Program-made: the position numbers and the translations under genes
The notes under the pieces: generated by a model
Database searches by the model: none
What the model saw: the letters and a program-made list of their open reading frames with translations, nothing else
What the model was told of the DNA's origin: nothing
In this document: one piece after another, positions 16,022 to 25,571 of the stretch
Numbering within the stretch: position 1 is the first letter of the stretch
Layout of the letters: the number at the start of each line of letters is the position of its first letter
Source of the DNA: Neobacillus mesonae
Lineage (GTDB): Bacteria; Bacillota; Bacilli; Bacillales; Cytobacillaceae
Length of the DNA stretch: 64,000 nt
NCBI RefSeq assembly: GCF_001636315.1
Contig: NZ_KV440949.1
Coordinates: 1,845,203-1,909,202 of the forward strand
Direction: 5' to 3'

Positions 16022-18028
16022 ATGGAAAATAAAAAGTTGGAGCAGTTGGGGCAATATACGATCAACAATGAGAAAAAGGCCGGTTTAACGACGAACCAGG
16101 GACTTAAAATGGCGGAGGATGAATTTTCATTGAAGGCAGGAGTACGGGGGCCGACTTTGATGGAGGATTTCCACTTTCGCGAAAAAATGACCCATTTTGA
16201 CCATGAACGGATTCCGGAACGCGTCGTTCATGCCCGAGGTGTTGGGGCCCATGGTGTATTTCAGCTTTACGAGTCCTTAGCAGATTATACAAAAGCTGAT
16301 TTTCTTACGAATCCATCGAAAACGACACCTGTATTTGTTCGTTTTTCAACCGTCCAGGGTTCAAGGGGCTCTAGCGATACAGTCCGGGACGTCCGCGGTT
16401 TTGCCACTAAATTTTATACAGATGAGGGCAATTTTGATCTAGTCGGCAATAATATGCCAGTATTTTTTATTCAAGACGCCATTAAATTTCCTGATTTTGT
16501 CCATGCTGTTAAACCGGAGCCGCACAATGAAATTCCGCAGGGCGCCAGCGCTCATGATACATTTTGGGATTTTATCGGGCAAAATCCGGAATCGGCTCAC
16601 ATGATTATGTGGCACATGAGTGACCGCGCAATCCCTCGGAGTTTAAGGATGATGGAAGGCTTCGGTGTTCATACCTTCCGCCTGGTCAATGCCGACGGAC
16701 AGGCGCATTTTGTCAAATTCCACTGGAAGCCTGCCCTAGGTGTTCATTCATTAGTCTGGGATGAAGCCCAACGAATTGCCGGGAAAAACCCGGACTTCCA
16801 CCGCCAGGATTTATATGAAGCGATTGAAAAAGGGGATTATCCAGAATGGGAACTTGGACTTCAGCTCATTCCAGAGGAGGATGAACACAGCTTTGATTTT
16901 GATATTTTAGATCCGACGAAATTATGGCCGGAAGAAGAGGTCCCTGTGAAGCTTGTCGGGAAGATGACGTTGAATCGTAATGTCGATAACTTCTTTGCCG
17001 AAACCGAGCAAGTGGCGTTTCACCCTGGGCATGTTGTCCCGGGTATTGATTTTTCGAATGATCCGCTTCTGCAAGGCCGGTTATTCTCGTATACGGATAC
17101 ACAGCTATCCAGGCTCGGCGGTCCAAATTTCCATCAAATCCCGATCAATCAGCCGGTCTGCCCTTTCTATAATAATCAGCGGGATGGCATGCATCAAATG
17201 ACCATCCATCATGGTCAAACAAGCTATCATCGCAACGGACTAAATGGCAATCAGCCTGAAACAGTTCCCGCTGACCAGGGAGGCTATGAGCATTATCAAG
17301 AGAAAATCGACGGGCGAAAAATTAGAGGCCGCAGCGAGAGTTTCCACGATTTTTACTCACAGGCTAAATTATTTTATAACAGCCTTACCTCTCATGAGCA
17401 GCAGCATATTAAAGATGCCTTTAGCTTTGAGATCGGAAAATGTAAATCGGACATGGTGAAGGCAAATGCCATTTCATTGATAAATCATATTGACCGCCAA
17501 CTGGCAGAGGGAGTAGCAGCGAATATTGGTGCCCCAGTTCCTGAAGAAAATTATGAAGTACAATCAGCGAAGGTATCTCCTGCCCTTAGTATGGCAAATA
17601 CCATTAACAAACCGGATACCAAGAGTGTTGCGATTCTTCTGAATGGAAAACCCGATGTTGAGACGCTGACAAACTGGCTTGAGATGTTCGCTAATCATAA
17701 GATCAATTATAGTATTGTAGATCAAAAGATATACAAATTAAATCAGTCATTAAAAGTGACAGACACATACGATACAGCCGATTCCAGCCTTTTTGATGCA
17801 GCCTTATTAATCAGTAACGAGGAGATTATTCAGACACCTATACTGGAATTTATTCAAACTACGTATAAACATTTCAAACCTTTAGCCCTTTCCCTTAGCA
17901 ATCCAAATGCGATATTATACAGCCCCATCAGCTTAGAAGCTAAAGGAGTTTACAACATAAAAACTACCGGCATCCAAAGCTTTATCGACGGAATTACTCG
18001 CGGAAGGTTTTGGGAAAGGGCACTATAG
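16022..18028 (+). CDS. katE: Large-subunit (HPII-type) catalase
   Basis: A 668-residue clade II catalase converting hydrogen peroxide to water and oxygen. It carries the catalytic histidine region [12 protein letters not shown], the asparagine region [18 protein letters not shown], the heme proximal tyrosine motif [18 protein letters not shown], and a C-terminal flavodoxin/GATase-like domain (about 520-668) found only in large catalases. The start follows TAGGAGGT; an upstream in-frame ATG at 15995 lacks such a site. A sigma-B-like promoter precedes it, which supports KatE, the general-stress catalase, over KatA. Confidence 0.9.
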   Translation: MENKKLEQLGQYTINNEKKAGLTTNQGLKMAEDEFSLKAGVRGPTLMEDFHFREKMTHFDHERIPERVVHARGVGAHGVFQLYESLADYTKADFLTNPSKTTPVFVRFSTVQGSRGSSDTVRDVRGFATKFYTDEGNFDLVGNNMPVFFIQDAIKFPDFVHAVKPEPHNEIPQGASAHDTFWDFIGQNPESAHMIMWHMSDRAIPRSLRMMEGFGVHTFRLVNADGQAHFVKFHWKPALGVHSLVWDEAQRIAGKNPDFHRQDLYEAIEKGDYPEWELGLQLIPEEDEHSFDFDILDPTKLWPEEEVPVKLVGKMTLNRNVDNFFAETEQVAFHPGHVVPGIDFSNDPLLQGRLFSYTDTQLSRLGGPNFHQIPINQPVCPFYNNQRDGMHQMTIHHGQTSYHRNGLNGNQPETVPADQGGYEHYQEKIDGRKIRGRSESFHDFYSQAKLFYNSLTSHEQQHIKDAFSFEIGKCKSDMVKANAISLINHIDRQLAEGVAANIGAPVPEENYEVQSAKVSPALSMANTINKPDTKSVAILLNGKPDVETLTNWLEMFANHKINYSIVDQKIYKLNQSLKVTDTYDTADSSLFDAALLISNEEIIQTPILEFIQTTYKHFKPLALSLSNPNAILYSPISLEAKGVYNIKTTGIQSFIDGITRGRFWERAL

Positions 18029-18214
18029 AGCATAGGGATAGTTCTTTTAGCGGAACTGCACGTTCTCTTGCGCTTCCTTGGTTGAAAAGGAAGTGTAAGG
18101 GACGTTTTTTTACCTATTCTTTCGTTCTAAATCGCCCTCCCCCTACTGCTTTTCCTATGCCCTTAGTGTTGTGCTAATATTAAAAGGAACCATCCAATTT
18201 TAGGAGGAAGTATA

Positions 18215-18517
18215 ATGGCTATTGTTGATATTACTGTAATCCCTGTGGGAACAGCTACACCTAGTGTCAGCGGGTATGTGGCGGAAATACATAAGTTTTT
18301 GAAGGGGTATGAAGGGAAAATCAAGTATGAATTAACGCCGATGAGTACGTTAATCGAGGGCGATTTAAAGGAATTGCTTGAGATTGTCCAGCAGCTGCAT
18401 GAGCTGCCGTTTCAAAAAGGCGCACAAAGAGTATGTACCAATATCCGGATTGACGACCGGCGGGATAAGGAAAATACGATGGAACGGAAATTGAAAGCGG
18501 TAGAAAGTAAGTTGTAA
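18215..18517 (+). CDS. yqgV: Thiamine-binding DUF77 (MTH1187/YqgV) family protein
   Basis: A 100-residue protein with the family pattern: N-terminal IVDITVIPVGTATPSVSGYV, then KYELTPMSTLIEGDLKELLE and RVCTNIRIDDRRDK. Members form small ferredoxin-like-fold oligomers and have been reported to bind thiamine. The ribosome binding site TAGGAGG precedes the ATG. It appears monocistronic and is followed by a palindrome and the first 52-bp tandem array. Its physiological role is unclear. Confidence 0.85.
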   Translation: MAIVDITVIPVGTATPSVSGYVAEIHKFLKGYEGKIKYELTPMSTLIEGDLKELLEIVQQLHELPFQKGAQRVCTNIRIDDRRDKENTMERKLKAVESKL

Positions 18518-18528
18518 GGTGGAAGCAC

Positions 18529-18562
18529 AGGGACGGTCTTTTATCAAACAATAGACCGTCCA
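18529..18562. repeat. Short copy of the dispersed palindrome
   Basis: GGGACGGTCT and AGACCGTCC around a 14-nt loop, 11 bp after the yqgV stop. The inner part of the family sequence (CCGCTTC) is missing. Confidence 0.7.
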
Positions 18563-18603
18563 AAATATTGGCTATTAAAGACATAACGAGCTACCCTCCT
18601 TTT

Positions 18604-19162
18604 AAAATTGTCCTCAATACCCTTTATTGAAGACAAAACAAACTGCTTTCCTTATAAATTTGTCCCCAATACCTTCTATTGAAGACAAAACGAGATCACT
18701 CCCTTTTATATTTGTCTCCAATACCCTCTATTGAAGACAAATTGAGATCACTCCCTTTTAATTTTGTCCTCAATACTCTCTATTGAAGACAAAATGAGAT
18801 CCCTCCTTTTAAATTTGTCTCCAATACCCTTTATTGAAGACAAATTGAAATCACTCCCTTTTAATTTTGTCTCCAATACCCTTTATTGAAGACAAATTGA
18901 GATCACTCCCTTTTAATTTTGTCTCCAATACCCTTTATTGAAGACAAATTGAGATCACTCCCTTTTATATTTGTCTCCAATACCCTCTATTGAAGACTAA
19001 ATGAGCTCACTCCCTTTTAAATTTGTCCCCAATACGCTCTATCGAAGACATGACGAACTGCTTTCCTTATAAATTTGTCCCCAGTACCCTCTATTGAAGA
19101 CAAATCGTGCGGCCTTCCTTTTAAAATTGTCCTTAAGCCCTCCGATTAAAGACAAAACCTAC
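18604..19162. repeat. 52-bp tandem array, about eleven units
   Basis: Units of 52 bp (one of 51) share a near-palindromic core, TTGTCTCCAATA-CCC-T-TATTGAAGACAA, followed by a spacer such as TTGAGATCACTCCCTTTT. Core copies start near 18626 and recur at 18678, 18730, 18782, 18833, 18885, 18937, 18989, 19041, 19093 and 19145. The outer units are more diverged. The array fills the gap between yqgV and the LCP gene. Because 52 is not a multiple of three, no continuous protein is encoded. Confidence 0.92.
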
Positions 19163-19325
19163 TTTGAATCCAATAAAATCGTCTCTACCAAAGCCAAGCT
19201 CCATGAGGAAGGAGACCGTTCCCATGCATCATCAAATGTAATAAAGTTTTTATCAATATGTAACCTGTTGTTCATAGAAGTGAAAACAAATTATGGAATA
19301 ATGATTGTCTTAAGAGTATAGCAAA

Positions 19326-20327
19326 ATGGGTGGTGCAAATTTGGCACAGATGAATAGGAAGGTCCGGGTAAGATGGGGCAGAGTACTTGGCGCCCTTTTT
19401 TTCTTAGGAATCTTTGTGATTGGTCTTTTAACAGTTTATCAATACATAGAAAAAACAGTAAATACACTTAATCAGCCATTTAAAAAAGTAGAAGAAAAAC
19501 ATTTCGTTCAAGGAAAGGAAAGTCCTCCTTTTGAAAAAACGCAAAATAAAACAGACGAAGTAAATGTCCTTATTTTAGGAAGTGACTCACGCGGCGAAAA
19601 ACAGGCGCGAACGGATACGATTATGGTTGGACATTACGATCTTAAAGCACATAAGGTCAAACTGATTTCATTTATGCGGGATATGTATGTCTCTATCCCA
19701 CAGCACGGACAGCAAAAATTGAATGCTGCTTATTCATATGGCGGTCCGGAATTACTAAGACAGACGCTGAAAGAAAACTTCGGCCTGGATATCCAATATT
19801 ATGCGATCGTCGACTTTAAGGGATTTGAAAAAGCAGTTGATGTTCTCGTTCCAAATGGAATTGAAGTGGACGTGCCCCATAAGATGTCTAAAGGGATTGG
19901 AATGACATTAGACAAAGGGAAGCAAACACTGCATGGTAAGGAGCTGCTCGGTTATGTCCGTTTTCGCCAGGACCGGTTAAGCGACTTCGGACGGGTCCAG
20001 AGACAGCAAGAAGTGATTTCGAAATTAAAGGAAGAAGCAATTAGCCTTAATAGTGTGACCAAACTTCCTAAACTATTAGAAATTTCAAAGGCATATGTGG
20101 ATACAAATATTGAAACCTCCACTCTTTTAACGATTGGAAAAGACATGTTAACAAACAATGCCGGGAAGATTGAAACATTAAGAATTCCTGAAAATGGAAG
20201 TTTCGAAAATAAACGCTACCAAGATGTCGGCGAGGTGCTGGAAGTAGATTTAGAGCAAAACAAAAAAGCAGTTGAAACATTTTTAGGAGAAACTGATGTT
20301 GCCCAAAAAGAAGAAAAAAATGAATAA
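19326..20327 (+). CDS. LytR-CpsA-Psr (LCP) family cell-wall transferase
   Basis: A 333-residue type II membrane protein with a transmembrane helix at about 19-41 and an extracellular LCP domain. Family motifs are VLILGSDSRGEKQARTDTIM, then SFMRDMYVSIP, KLNAAYSYGG and YVRFRQDRLSDFGRVQRQQE. LCP enzymes attach teichoic acids or other polymers to peptidoglycan. The start is uncertain: the ATG at 19326 and one eight codons later (19350) both lack a strong site. A terminator follows. It could be any of the TagT/U/V types. Confidence 0.88.
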   Translation: MGGANLAQMNRKVRVRWGRVLGALFFLGIFVIGLLTVYQYIEKTVNTLNQPFKKVEEKHFVQGKESPPFEKTQNKTDEVNVLILGSDSRGEKQARTDTIMVGHYDLKAHKVKLISFMRDMYVSIPQHGQQKLNAAYSYGGPELLRQTLKENFGLDIQYYAIVDFKGFEKAVDVLVPNGIEVDVPHKMSKGIGMTLDKGKQTLHGKELLGYVRFRQDRLSDFGRVQRQQEVISKLKEEAISLNSVTKLPKLLEISKAYVDTNIETSTLLTIGKDMLTNNAGKIETLRIPENGSFENKRYQDVGEVLEVDLEQNKKAVETFLGETDVAQKEEKNE

Positions 20328-20363
20328 GGATTCCATACCTAAAATATAGGCATCTAAGTGCAG

Positions 20364-20422
20364 CAAGAAATCGATCTGTTCTACCCTACTCGGTAAAACA
20401 CATTGATTTCTTGTTTTTTTTT
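20364..20422 (+). terminator. Terminator after the LCP gene
   Basis: CAAGAAATCGAT (20364-20375) pairs with ATTGATTTCTTG (20402-20413), followed by a run of nine T residues. Confidence 0.8.
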
Positions 20423-20689
20423 GGATATATCACAACAACTTTTTTAGGAAGATTTTCCTGTTTTTGATACAAACGACCCCAAATTTATTGTTAAATTTTT
20501 TAAGACATGTTTAAATAAAATTGTGAATTTTATAATAATTCAGAAGGAGGTGTGCCTATTATAAAGGTCCGGATGTCATGATGTTAGAATCTTAAGAATT
20601 ACAAAGTGATTCTAGCTTCATACAAGTACACTTTTCACCTGGTCTCTCATGCTTTCTTTTAGTACAAAACGAAATTGGGGGAATTTATT
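20423..20689. other. Leader region of the amidohydrolase operon, no gene seen
   Basis: AT-rich, with a strong ribosome-site-like AGAAGGAGGTG near 20540 that has no adjacent start codon and open frame of useful length; the nearest ATG frames close within five codons. It may be the remains of a gene or a leader. Confidence 0.4.
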
Positions 20690-22354
20690 TTGGTACATGC
20701 TGATTTGTTGTTAACGAACGCTAATGTTTTAACACTTGACGAGAATGGGCACCGCGCAGGGTCCGTTGCCGTAAAGGATGGCCGGATAGTCGGAATTTGG
20801 GAGGAAGCCAATCCACCAAAAGATGCTGTCAGCTGTTCTGCTTCAACACAAATGATTGATTTAAAAGGTGCAACACTTATACCAGGCTTTATTGATACAC
20901 ATAACCACTTACCGATGTACGCCCTTACAAAAGACCAAGTAAATTGCAGCTCTCCACTTAACCGCACCATCTCAGATATTCAACAAAGTCTTCTTCAAAA
21001 AATAGAACAGACTCCAAAGGGAGAATGGGTATTAGGGTATGGATATGACGATACCCTAATACAAGAAAAACGCCATCCAACCCGTGAGGATTTGGATGCA
21101 ATCGCGCCCGATCATCCAGTCTGCATAAAGCACATTAGCGCCCATCTCGCTGTCGCCAATTCAAAAGCACTGCAAATGGCTAGAGTTTCCGATGATCAGC
21201 CGGACCCTGCCATCGGTTATTTTGGACGCGATCAATCAGGCAGGATAAACGGAGTTCTTTATGAGTTCGATGCAATGGAAAGTGTTTACTCGAAAATCCC
21301 TGAAAAATCTATCGATGAACAAATTGCTTTGTTAAAGGAAGGCATAGAGGATTATCTTGCCCAAGGCATTACAACAAATACGGATGCCGGGGTTGGGCTT
21401 GGAGGCGGAATCAAGGATTATGATTTTCATCTTCAAGCGATTGAAAGAGATGCCAATCCATTGCGCATGCAATTGATGGTTATGCATGATCTGCTGCGGC
21501 CAACTGGCCCGTTTGCAAATTATACGGCAGATGAACTGAATGAGGAAATACAAAGGCGCACGAATGGCATGGCAAGGCTGGACAGTGCAAAATTGTTTCA
21601 AGACGGTTCCATCCAAGGACTAACTGGTGCTTTAAGGAAACCGTATGAATGTGATGCCGAGTTATATGGTGATCTTTGTCATGACCAGCAGAAATTCAAT
21701 GAAGAAGTATACGATTTACATCGAAGAGGGTTCCGAATTGCGATCCACGGAAATGGTGACCGGGCGATTGGCTCTATTTTAGACGCTTTAGAGTATGCCT
21801 TAAGTAAGGAACCTCGGAATGATCATCGTCACCGGATTGAGCATGTGCAGACCGCTACATTAGAAGATTTAGACCGTATGGCAAGGCTTGGTGTCGCAGG
21901 TTCTTTTTTTATCAACCATGTTTACTTCTGGGGTGATCGTCATGAAAAGGTGTTTTTAGGACCTGAGCGAGCAAAACGGATTAGTCCGTTAGCGGATGCT
22001 ATTCAGCGCAACCTGTTATTCACCTTGCATTCGGATTGTCCTGTCACCCCTATTTCGCCATTATTTTCTGTGTGGGCTGCCGTTAATCGCTTGACAAGTG
22101 AAGGAAAAGTATTAGGAGCGGACCAGAGAATTGATGTGGAAACTGCCCTGCGTTCCATGACCATATACGGCGCACAATTGAATTTTGATGAAGCCCACAC
22201 AGGCAGCATTGAAATCGGGAAAAAGGCCGATTTTGCTATTCTTGAGGCAGACCCAACAAAAGTGAGTCCAATTGAAATTAAAGATATTTCTGTATTGATG
22301 ACCATTATCGGCGGAAAGGTCGTCTATGAAAAAGGTATTTTAGTTTCACAATAA
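20690..22354 (+). CDS. YtcJ-type metal-dependent amidohydrolase
   Basis: A protein of about 554 residues of the amidohydrolase 3 family. Seen are the metal motif GFIDTHNHLPMY, KHISAHLAVANSKAL, AIHGNGDRAIGSILDALEYA, HRIEHVQTATLEDLDRMARL, HSDCPVTPISPLFSVWAAVN, and the C-terminal GSIEIGKKADFAILEADPTK. It should hydrolyse an amide or similar bond in the cytoplasm. I chose a TTG start 8 nt after GGGGG; an upstream TTG at 20675 overlaps that site. It is cotranscribed with a DUF3311 gene and an SSS symporter that probably bring in its substrate. A paralogue is cut by the right window edge. Confidence 0.85.
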   Translation: MVHADLLLTNANVLTLDENGHRAGSVAVKDGRIVGIWEEANPPKDAVSCSASTQMIDLKGATLIPGFIDTHNHLPMYALTKDQVNCSSPLNRTISDIQQSLLQKIEQTPKGEWVLGYGYDDTLIQEKRHPTREDLDAIAPDHPVCIKHISAHLAVANSKALQMARVSDDQPDPAIGYFGRDQSGRINGVLYEFDAMESVYSKIPEKSIDEQIALLKEGIEDYLAQGITTNTDAGVGLGGGIKDYDFHLQAIERDANPLRMQLMVMHDLLRPTGPFANYTADELNEEIQRRTNGMARLDSAKLFQDGSIQGLTGALRKPYECDAELYGDLCHDQQKFNEEVYDLHRRGFRIAIHGNGDRAIGSILDALEYALSKEPRNDHRHRIEHVQTATLEDLDRMARLGVAGSFFINHVYFWGDRHEKVFLGPERAKRISPLADAIQRNLLFTLHSDCPVTPISPLFSVWAAVNRLTSEGKVLGADQRIDVETALRSMTIYGAQLNFDEAHTGSIEIGKKADFAILEADPTKVSPIEIKDISVLMTIIGGKVVYEKGILVSQ

Positions 22355-22383
22355 TCTATAAATCAATTGGAGGTGGGGGTATA

Positions 22384-22617
22384 GTGTTATCACGTCAGTT
22401 TGCAAGCGTTTTGGTAGGACTTGTCATTCCTTTCGCAGCCGTTTTGGGTGTTATTCCCTTCATTAGTAAAATGGGTTCCACGGTTTTAGGTTTTCCCATT
22501 CTTTATTTCTGGGTATTCCTTTGGTTCCCATTAACAACCGTTTGCTTATGTATTTCGTGGCACTTTTTCGATCGCCACGCTTATGAAGACGGTTTTGATG
22601 AAGGAGGGGATCAATGA
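22384..22617 (+). CDS. DUF3311 small membrane protein
   Basis: A 77-residue protein with two hydrophobic helices (about 8-29 and 34-58) and an acidic tail, FDEGGDQ. It matches the DUF3311 family (YhjC-like), which is regularly found just before a sodium-solute symporter and is thought to be an accessory subunit. It starts with GTG after GGAGGTGGGGG and overlaps the symporter start by 4 bp (ATGA). Confidence 0.8.
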   Translation: MLSRQFASVLVGLVIPFAAVLGVIPFISKMGSTVLGFPILYFWVFLWFPLTTVCLCISWHFFDRHAYEDGFDEGGDQ

Positions 22618-24101
22618 TGACATCGGTTGTGTTTATTGCTATTCTTCTTCTCACTCTTCTTATCGCCGTGTTTTCACGGAGCGGAAAAGATGTAATGAAT
22701 GTGGAGGAATACTTGGTAGGCGGCAGATCATTTAGCGGCATGATTCTTTTCTTTCTGGCCGTTGGGGAAGTTTACAGTATTGGAACGATGATTGGATTTC
22801 CAGGGGGTATTTATGCCATGGGGCCAAGTTATGGGATTTGGTTCCTGGCTTATATATTACTTGCCTATCCTGTAGGTTATTACATTGCTCCACTAATTTG
22901 GCGGGCCGGTAAAAAATACGGGGCCATGACACTGCCAGATATCTTTAAGGGACATTATTCTCATCGAGGACTGGAACTGATTATTACCCTTGCCTTTTTG
23001 ATTTTTCTTATACCGTGGGCACAGCTGCAATTTCAAGGATTGATTGTTGCTCTAAGTGCATTGGGCTTTAACCTTTCCCCTACGGTTGCCGTGTTAATCT
23101 CAGGAGCCATAGCTTATATTTATATTTCTGTTTCGGGGGTAAAAGCTCCGGCTCTAATTTCGATTGTAAAAGATATTCTCATGTTCGGTGCCATTGTGGT
23201 TGTCGGTATTGTCGTTATTGTGAAGGTTGGCAGCGTTTCCGATTTGTTTACGCTTGTAAAAGCGAAAGGTGCCTCTGTTACCATCGATCAGCCGAAAGAT
23301 ATTGTGTACACTGTCACCACTTCATTTGTGCAGGCGATTGCTTTTAACTTTGCCCTTATTGTTGCTGCTGTCATGACGGCTAAATCGGAGGCAACAGTTA
23401 AGAAAACGCAACGGTTCATGCCGTTATATATGCTGATGTATCCTTTTCTAGTGGTAACCGCTTATTATGCTTTAGTAGCGATTCCAAATCTGGAACAGCC
23501 AAATAATTCATTTATTGCGGCTTCTTTAGCCCTTTTACCACCTTGGCTCGTTGGTTTGGTTGCAGCGGGTGCAGCCTTATCAGGGATTTTAGTGTTATCT
23601 GTCATAAGTTTAAACCTTGGTGGAGTCGTTTCAAGAAATTTGGTTCGTAATATTCCGGAACGGTCACAGCGAAAATGGGTACAAATCTTCGTCTTGGTCT
23701 ATCTTCTCATTTCGATGTTCATCACCATCTATGTTCCGCAGTTAATGCTTAACATTATTGAGATGGCCTATTACGGTTTCGCTCAATTTGTTCCGGGACT
23801 TTTATCCGTATTTTTCTTCCGGAAAGTAACACCGAGAGGAATTATTTCCGGTGTGGTTGCTGGGACCGCAACAGCTGTCTTGATGCACTTTAATCATATA
23901 AATGCCTTCGGCATAAATATCGGTTTAATTTCACTTATCGTCAACTTTATCGTTACGTATGCAGTTAGTATAGTATTTAAAGGCAGCTTTCAATTGGTTA
24001 CCCCAATTGCAGGCAGAAGGAGCAAAAATGAAAAGATAATTTCAGTCAATGTCTCTAATAATGTCGCCTTAATCCAGCCTGACGAATCAAAACAGTCTTA
24101 A
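22614..24101 (+). CDS. Sodium:solute symporter (SSS family)
   Basis: A 495-residue transporter with about 13 membrane segments. The SSS pattern is visible in the N-terminal VEEYLVGGRSFSGMILFFL, EVYSIGTMIGFPGGIYAMGP, and the middle FAL/VAAVMTAKSEATVKKTQR region. It resembles B. subtilis YhjB, which also follows a DUF3311 gene. Substrate is not predictable; the upstream amidohydrolase suggests an amide, urea derivative or amino-acid conjugate. Translation is probably coupled to the DUF3311 gene. Confidence 0.85.
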   Translation: MMTSVVFIAILLLTLLIAVFSRSGKDVMNVEEYLVGGRSFSGMILFFLAVGEVYSIGTMIGFPGGIYAMGPSYGIWFLAYILLAYPVGYYIAPLIWRAGKKYGAMTLPDIFKGHYSHRGLELIITLAFLIFLIPWAQLQFQGLIVALSALGFNLSPTVAVLISGAIAYIYISVSGVKAPALISIVKDILMFGAIVVVGIVVIVKVGSVSDLFTLVKAKGASVTIDQPKDIVYTVTTSFVQAIAFNFALIVAAVMTAKSEATVKKTQRFMPLYMLMYPFLVVTAYYALVAIPNLEQPNNSFIAASLALLPPWLVGLVAAGAALSGILVLSVISLNLGGVVSRNLVRNIPERSQRKWVQIFVLVYLLISMFITIYVPQLMLNIIEMAYYGFAQFVPGLLSVFFFRKVTPRGIISGVVAGTATAVLMHFNHINAFGINIGLISLIVNFIVTYAVSIVFKGSFQLVTPIAGRRSKNEKIISVNVSNNVALIQPDESKQS

Positions 24102-24118
24102 AAAAAGAGCACTATGCA

Positions 24119-24168
24119 CGGGGGCGGTTCTTCCGCTTCATTGATGAAGCAGGAGAATCGTCCCCGTG
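24119..24168. repeat. Dispersed palindrome, copy after the symporter gene
   Basis: ACGGGGGCGGTTCTTCCGCTT and its partner AGGAGAATCGTCCCCGT flank CATTGATGAAGC, 17 bp after the stop codon of the symporter gene. It may serve as a transcript end. Confidence 0.85.
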
Positions 24169-24177
24169 TCTCACTAT

Positions 24178-24366
24178 TTGACGCCTATGTATATTTACTT
24201 ATATAATAAGTTTATAATAAAAAAGACCGAGCATGGTGAGTGCTCAGTCAGGCAGCAGCTACATGCCGCATGAAGAGCAGCTGACCTATTGAATATGAAT
24301 CGATGATCTAAAAAGAAGTAACATGCCTATTCCTTTGGTCGGGAGAGGGGCGGTTACTTCTTTTTT
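24178..24366 (+). ncRNA. Candidate antisense antitoxin RNA with its promoter
   Basis: A good sigma-A promoter, TTGACG (24178-24183), 18 bp, TATAAT (24202-24207), points right toward the convergent toxin gene. The RNA would start near 24214 and end at the hairpin 24309-24366 (AAAAAGAAGTAAC pairing with GTTACTTCTTTTT), which also ends the toxin mRNA from the other side. The two RNAs would overlap over about 60 nt at their 3' ends, the layout of B. subtilis TxpA/RatA and BsrG/SR4. The RNA itself is inferred. Confidence 0.6.
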
Positions 24367-24467
24367 CTGTTGGTGACGAGTGCGATGATTGCCACAATTG
24401 ATGCTAAGGCTGTGGCAAGGAAAATGCCAAATTGCAAAAGCGTGTTTATTGCTTCGTATGTCACCAT
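24354..24467 (-). CDS. Putative holin-like type I toxin peptide
   Basis: A 37-codon gene starting MVTYEAINTL, with one transmembrane helix (about 11-32, LQFGIFLATALASIVAIIAL) and ending VTNRKKK. This is the pattern of the putative holin-like toxin family (Hol_Tox; TxpA/BsrG relatives): aromatic residue and acidic residue near the start, one helix, a basic end. The RBS is AAGGGGGTG. The stop codon lies in the stem of the terminator. GGGCGGTT in the 5' leader (24505-24498) can pair with AACCGCCC at the 3' end (24355-24348), the type of long-range folding seen in such toxin mRNAs. Confidence 0.72.
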   Translation of the reverse strand: MVTYEAINTLLQFGIFLATALASIVAIIALVTNRKKK

Positions 24468-24595
24468 TAGAACACCCCCTTCCTTGCAGGGAGTGCCAAC
24501 CGCCCATCTACTTTATGTAGCTGCTAGATTAAGATTATCATAATATTTATTAATCTACCAGGATTTTACGAACGAATGTTCCACTATAACAAAAA

Positions 24596-24637
24596 GACGG
24601 TTCTTCCGCTTCATTTATAAAGCAGTAGAACCGTCCC
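24596..24637. repeat. Dispersed palindrome near the bdhA stop codon
   Basis: GACGGTTCTTCCGCTTC and GAAGC-like AGCAGTAGAACCGTC arms; it lies 4 bp beyond the bdhA stop codon on the minus strand and is followed (on the plus strand) by a T-rich stretch. Confidence 0.8.
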
Positions 24638-24641
24638 TATT

Positions 24642-25418
24642 TTATTGGGCGGTGTAGCCGCCGTCGATGACGCAGGCTTGGCCGGTGATGGCTGATGCTT
24701 GGTCGCTGGCTAGGAACATGACATAGTTTGCGATTTCTTCTACTTTTAGTAACCGTTTTTGCGGAACGAGCGGGTAGATGACCTCTTCCAATACACGCTC
24801 TAATGGGACATCTCTAGTTTTGGCAAGATCGGCCAGCTGGTTGCGGACAAGTGGTGTGTCAACGTAACCCGGGCATACCGCATTAACCGTAATCCCGTGC
24901 TCTGCCCCTTCAAGGGCTGCTACCTTGGTTAGCCCAATCACCCCATGCTTGGCACTATTATAAGCCGCTTTTCCAGCAAATCCGATCAGTCCGTTAATCG
25001 ACGCCATATTAATAATCCGGCCGAACTTTTGCTTTTTCATAATGGGAAAAACCTGTTGGATCGCCAGAAACGGTGCTGTCAGCATAACTGACACCAGCAG
25101 TTCAAATTTTTCCTTTGGGAATTCCTCAATCGGGGCAACGTGCTGCAGGCCGGCATTATTGATCAGGACATCCAGCCGTCCATATTCCGCAACAGTGTAA
25201 TCCAGTGCCTTTTTCAGTTCTTTTTCGTATGTGACATTACACTTTATTCCAACCGCCGTTAACCCCTCTGCTTTTAAGGAGGAGATTGCTTCCCCCAGCC
25301 CGCTTCGGTCCAAGTCGCTAAGCACAACCCTCGCACCATTTTGGGCAAAGGATTTTCCAATCTCAAAACCAATCCCGCGCGCTGCACCCGTAATAAAAAC
25401 CACTTTATCCTCTACCAT
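24642..25418 (-). CDS. bdhA: 3-hydroxybutyrate dehydrogenase (SDR family)
   Basis: A 258-residue short-chain dehydrogenase. It shows the cofactor motif TGAARGIG, NNAG, catalytic YNSAKHG (Tyr and Lys) with the serine region NMASINGLIGFAGKA, and a C-terminus (GQACVIDGGYTAQ) typical of D-3-hydroxybutyrate dehydrogenases, including the HVAPIEEFP loop. It oxidises 3-hydroxybutyrate to acetoacetate with NAD. The start MVEDKVVFITG follows GGGAGG by 12 nt; the frame is open upstream into a palindrome, which is not coding. It follows a GntP permease and a sigma-54 activator. Confidence 0.85.
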   Translation of the reverse strand: MVEDKVVFITGAARGIGFEIGKSFAQNGARVVLSDLDRSGLGEAISSLKAEGLTAVGIKCNVTYEKELKKALDYTVAEYGRLDVLINNAGLQHVAPIEEFPKEKFELLVSVMLTAPFLAIQQVFPIMKKQKFGRIINMASINGLIGFAGKAAYNSAKHGVIGLTKVAALEGAEHGITVNAVCPGYVDTPLVRNQLADLAKTRDVPLERVLEEVIYPLVPQKRLLKVEEIANYVMFLASDQASAITGQACVIDGGYTAQ

Positions 25419-25460
25419 GTAAAAAAACATCCTCCCTGCTGGGTGAAATCTCCATGAGGT

Positions 25461-25503
25461 GGTGTCAGGCACCATGTGAAATATTCACATGGTGCCTGAC
25501 ACC
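25461..25503. repeat. Perfect 20-bp-arm palindrome GGTGTCAGGCACC type
   Basis: GGTGTCAGGCACCATGTGAA (25461-25480) and its exact complement (25484-25503) flank ATA. A half copy (GTGTCAGGCACC) occurs near 8500. It lies between the permease and bdhA genes and differs in sequence from the GGGACGG family. Confidence 0.9.
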
Positions 25504-25571
25504 GTTTCTTAAAAAGCTCCTAATTAGTATTCCCACTGGGTTGACTGGACAAACCGCCCCCTCACAAAACC

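Noticed and set aside
18604..19162. CRISPR array suspected from regular repeats at 18.6 kb
   Set aside because: The whole 52-bp unit is repeated, including the part that would be spacer, and no cas genes are present.
24286..24507. A 73-codon minus-strand frame over the toxin gene
   Set aside because: It reads another frame of the toxin and terminator region; the 37-codon toxin frame has the ribosome site and a family-like pattern.
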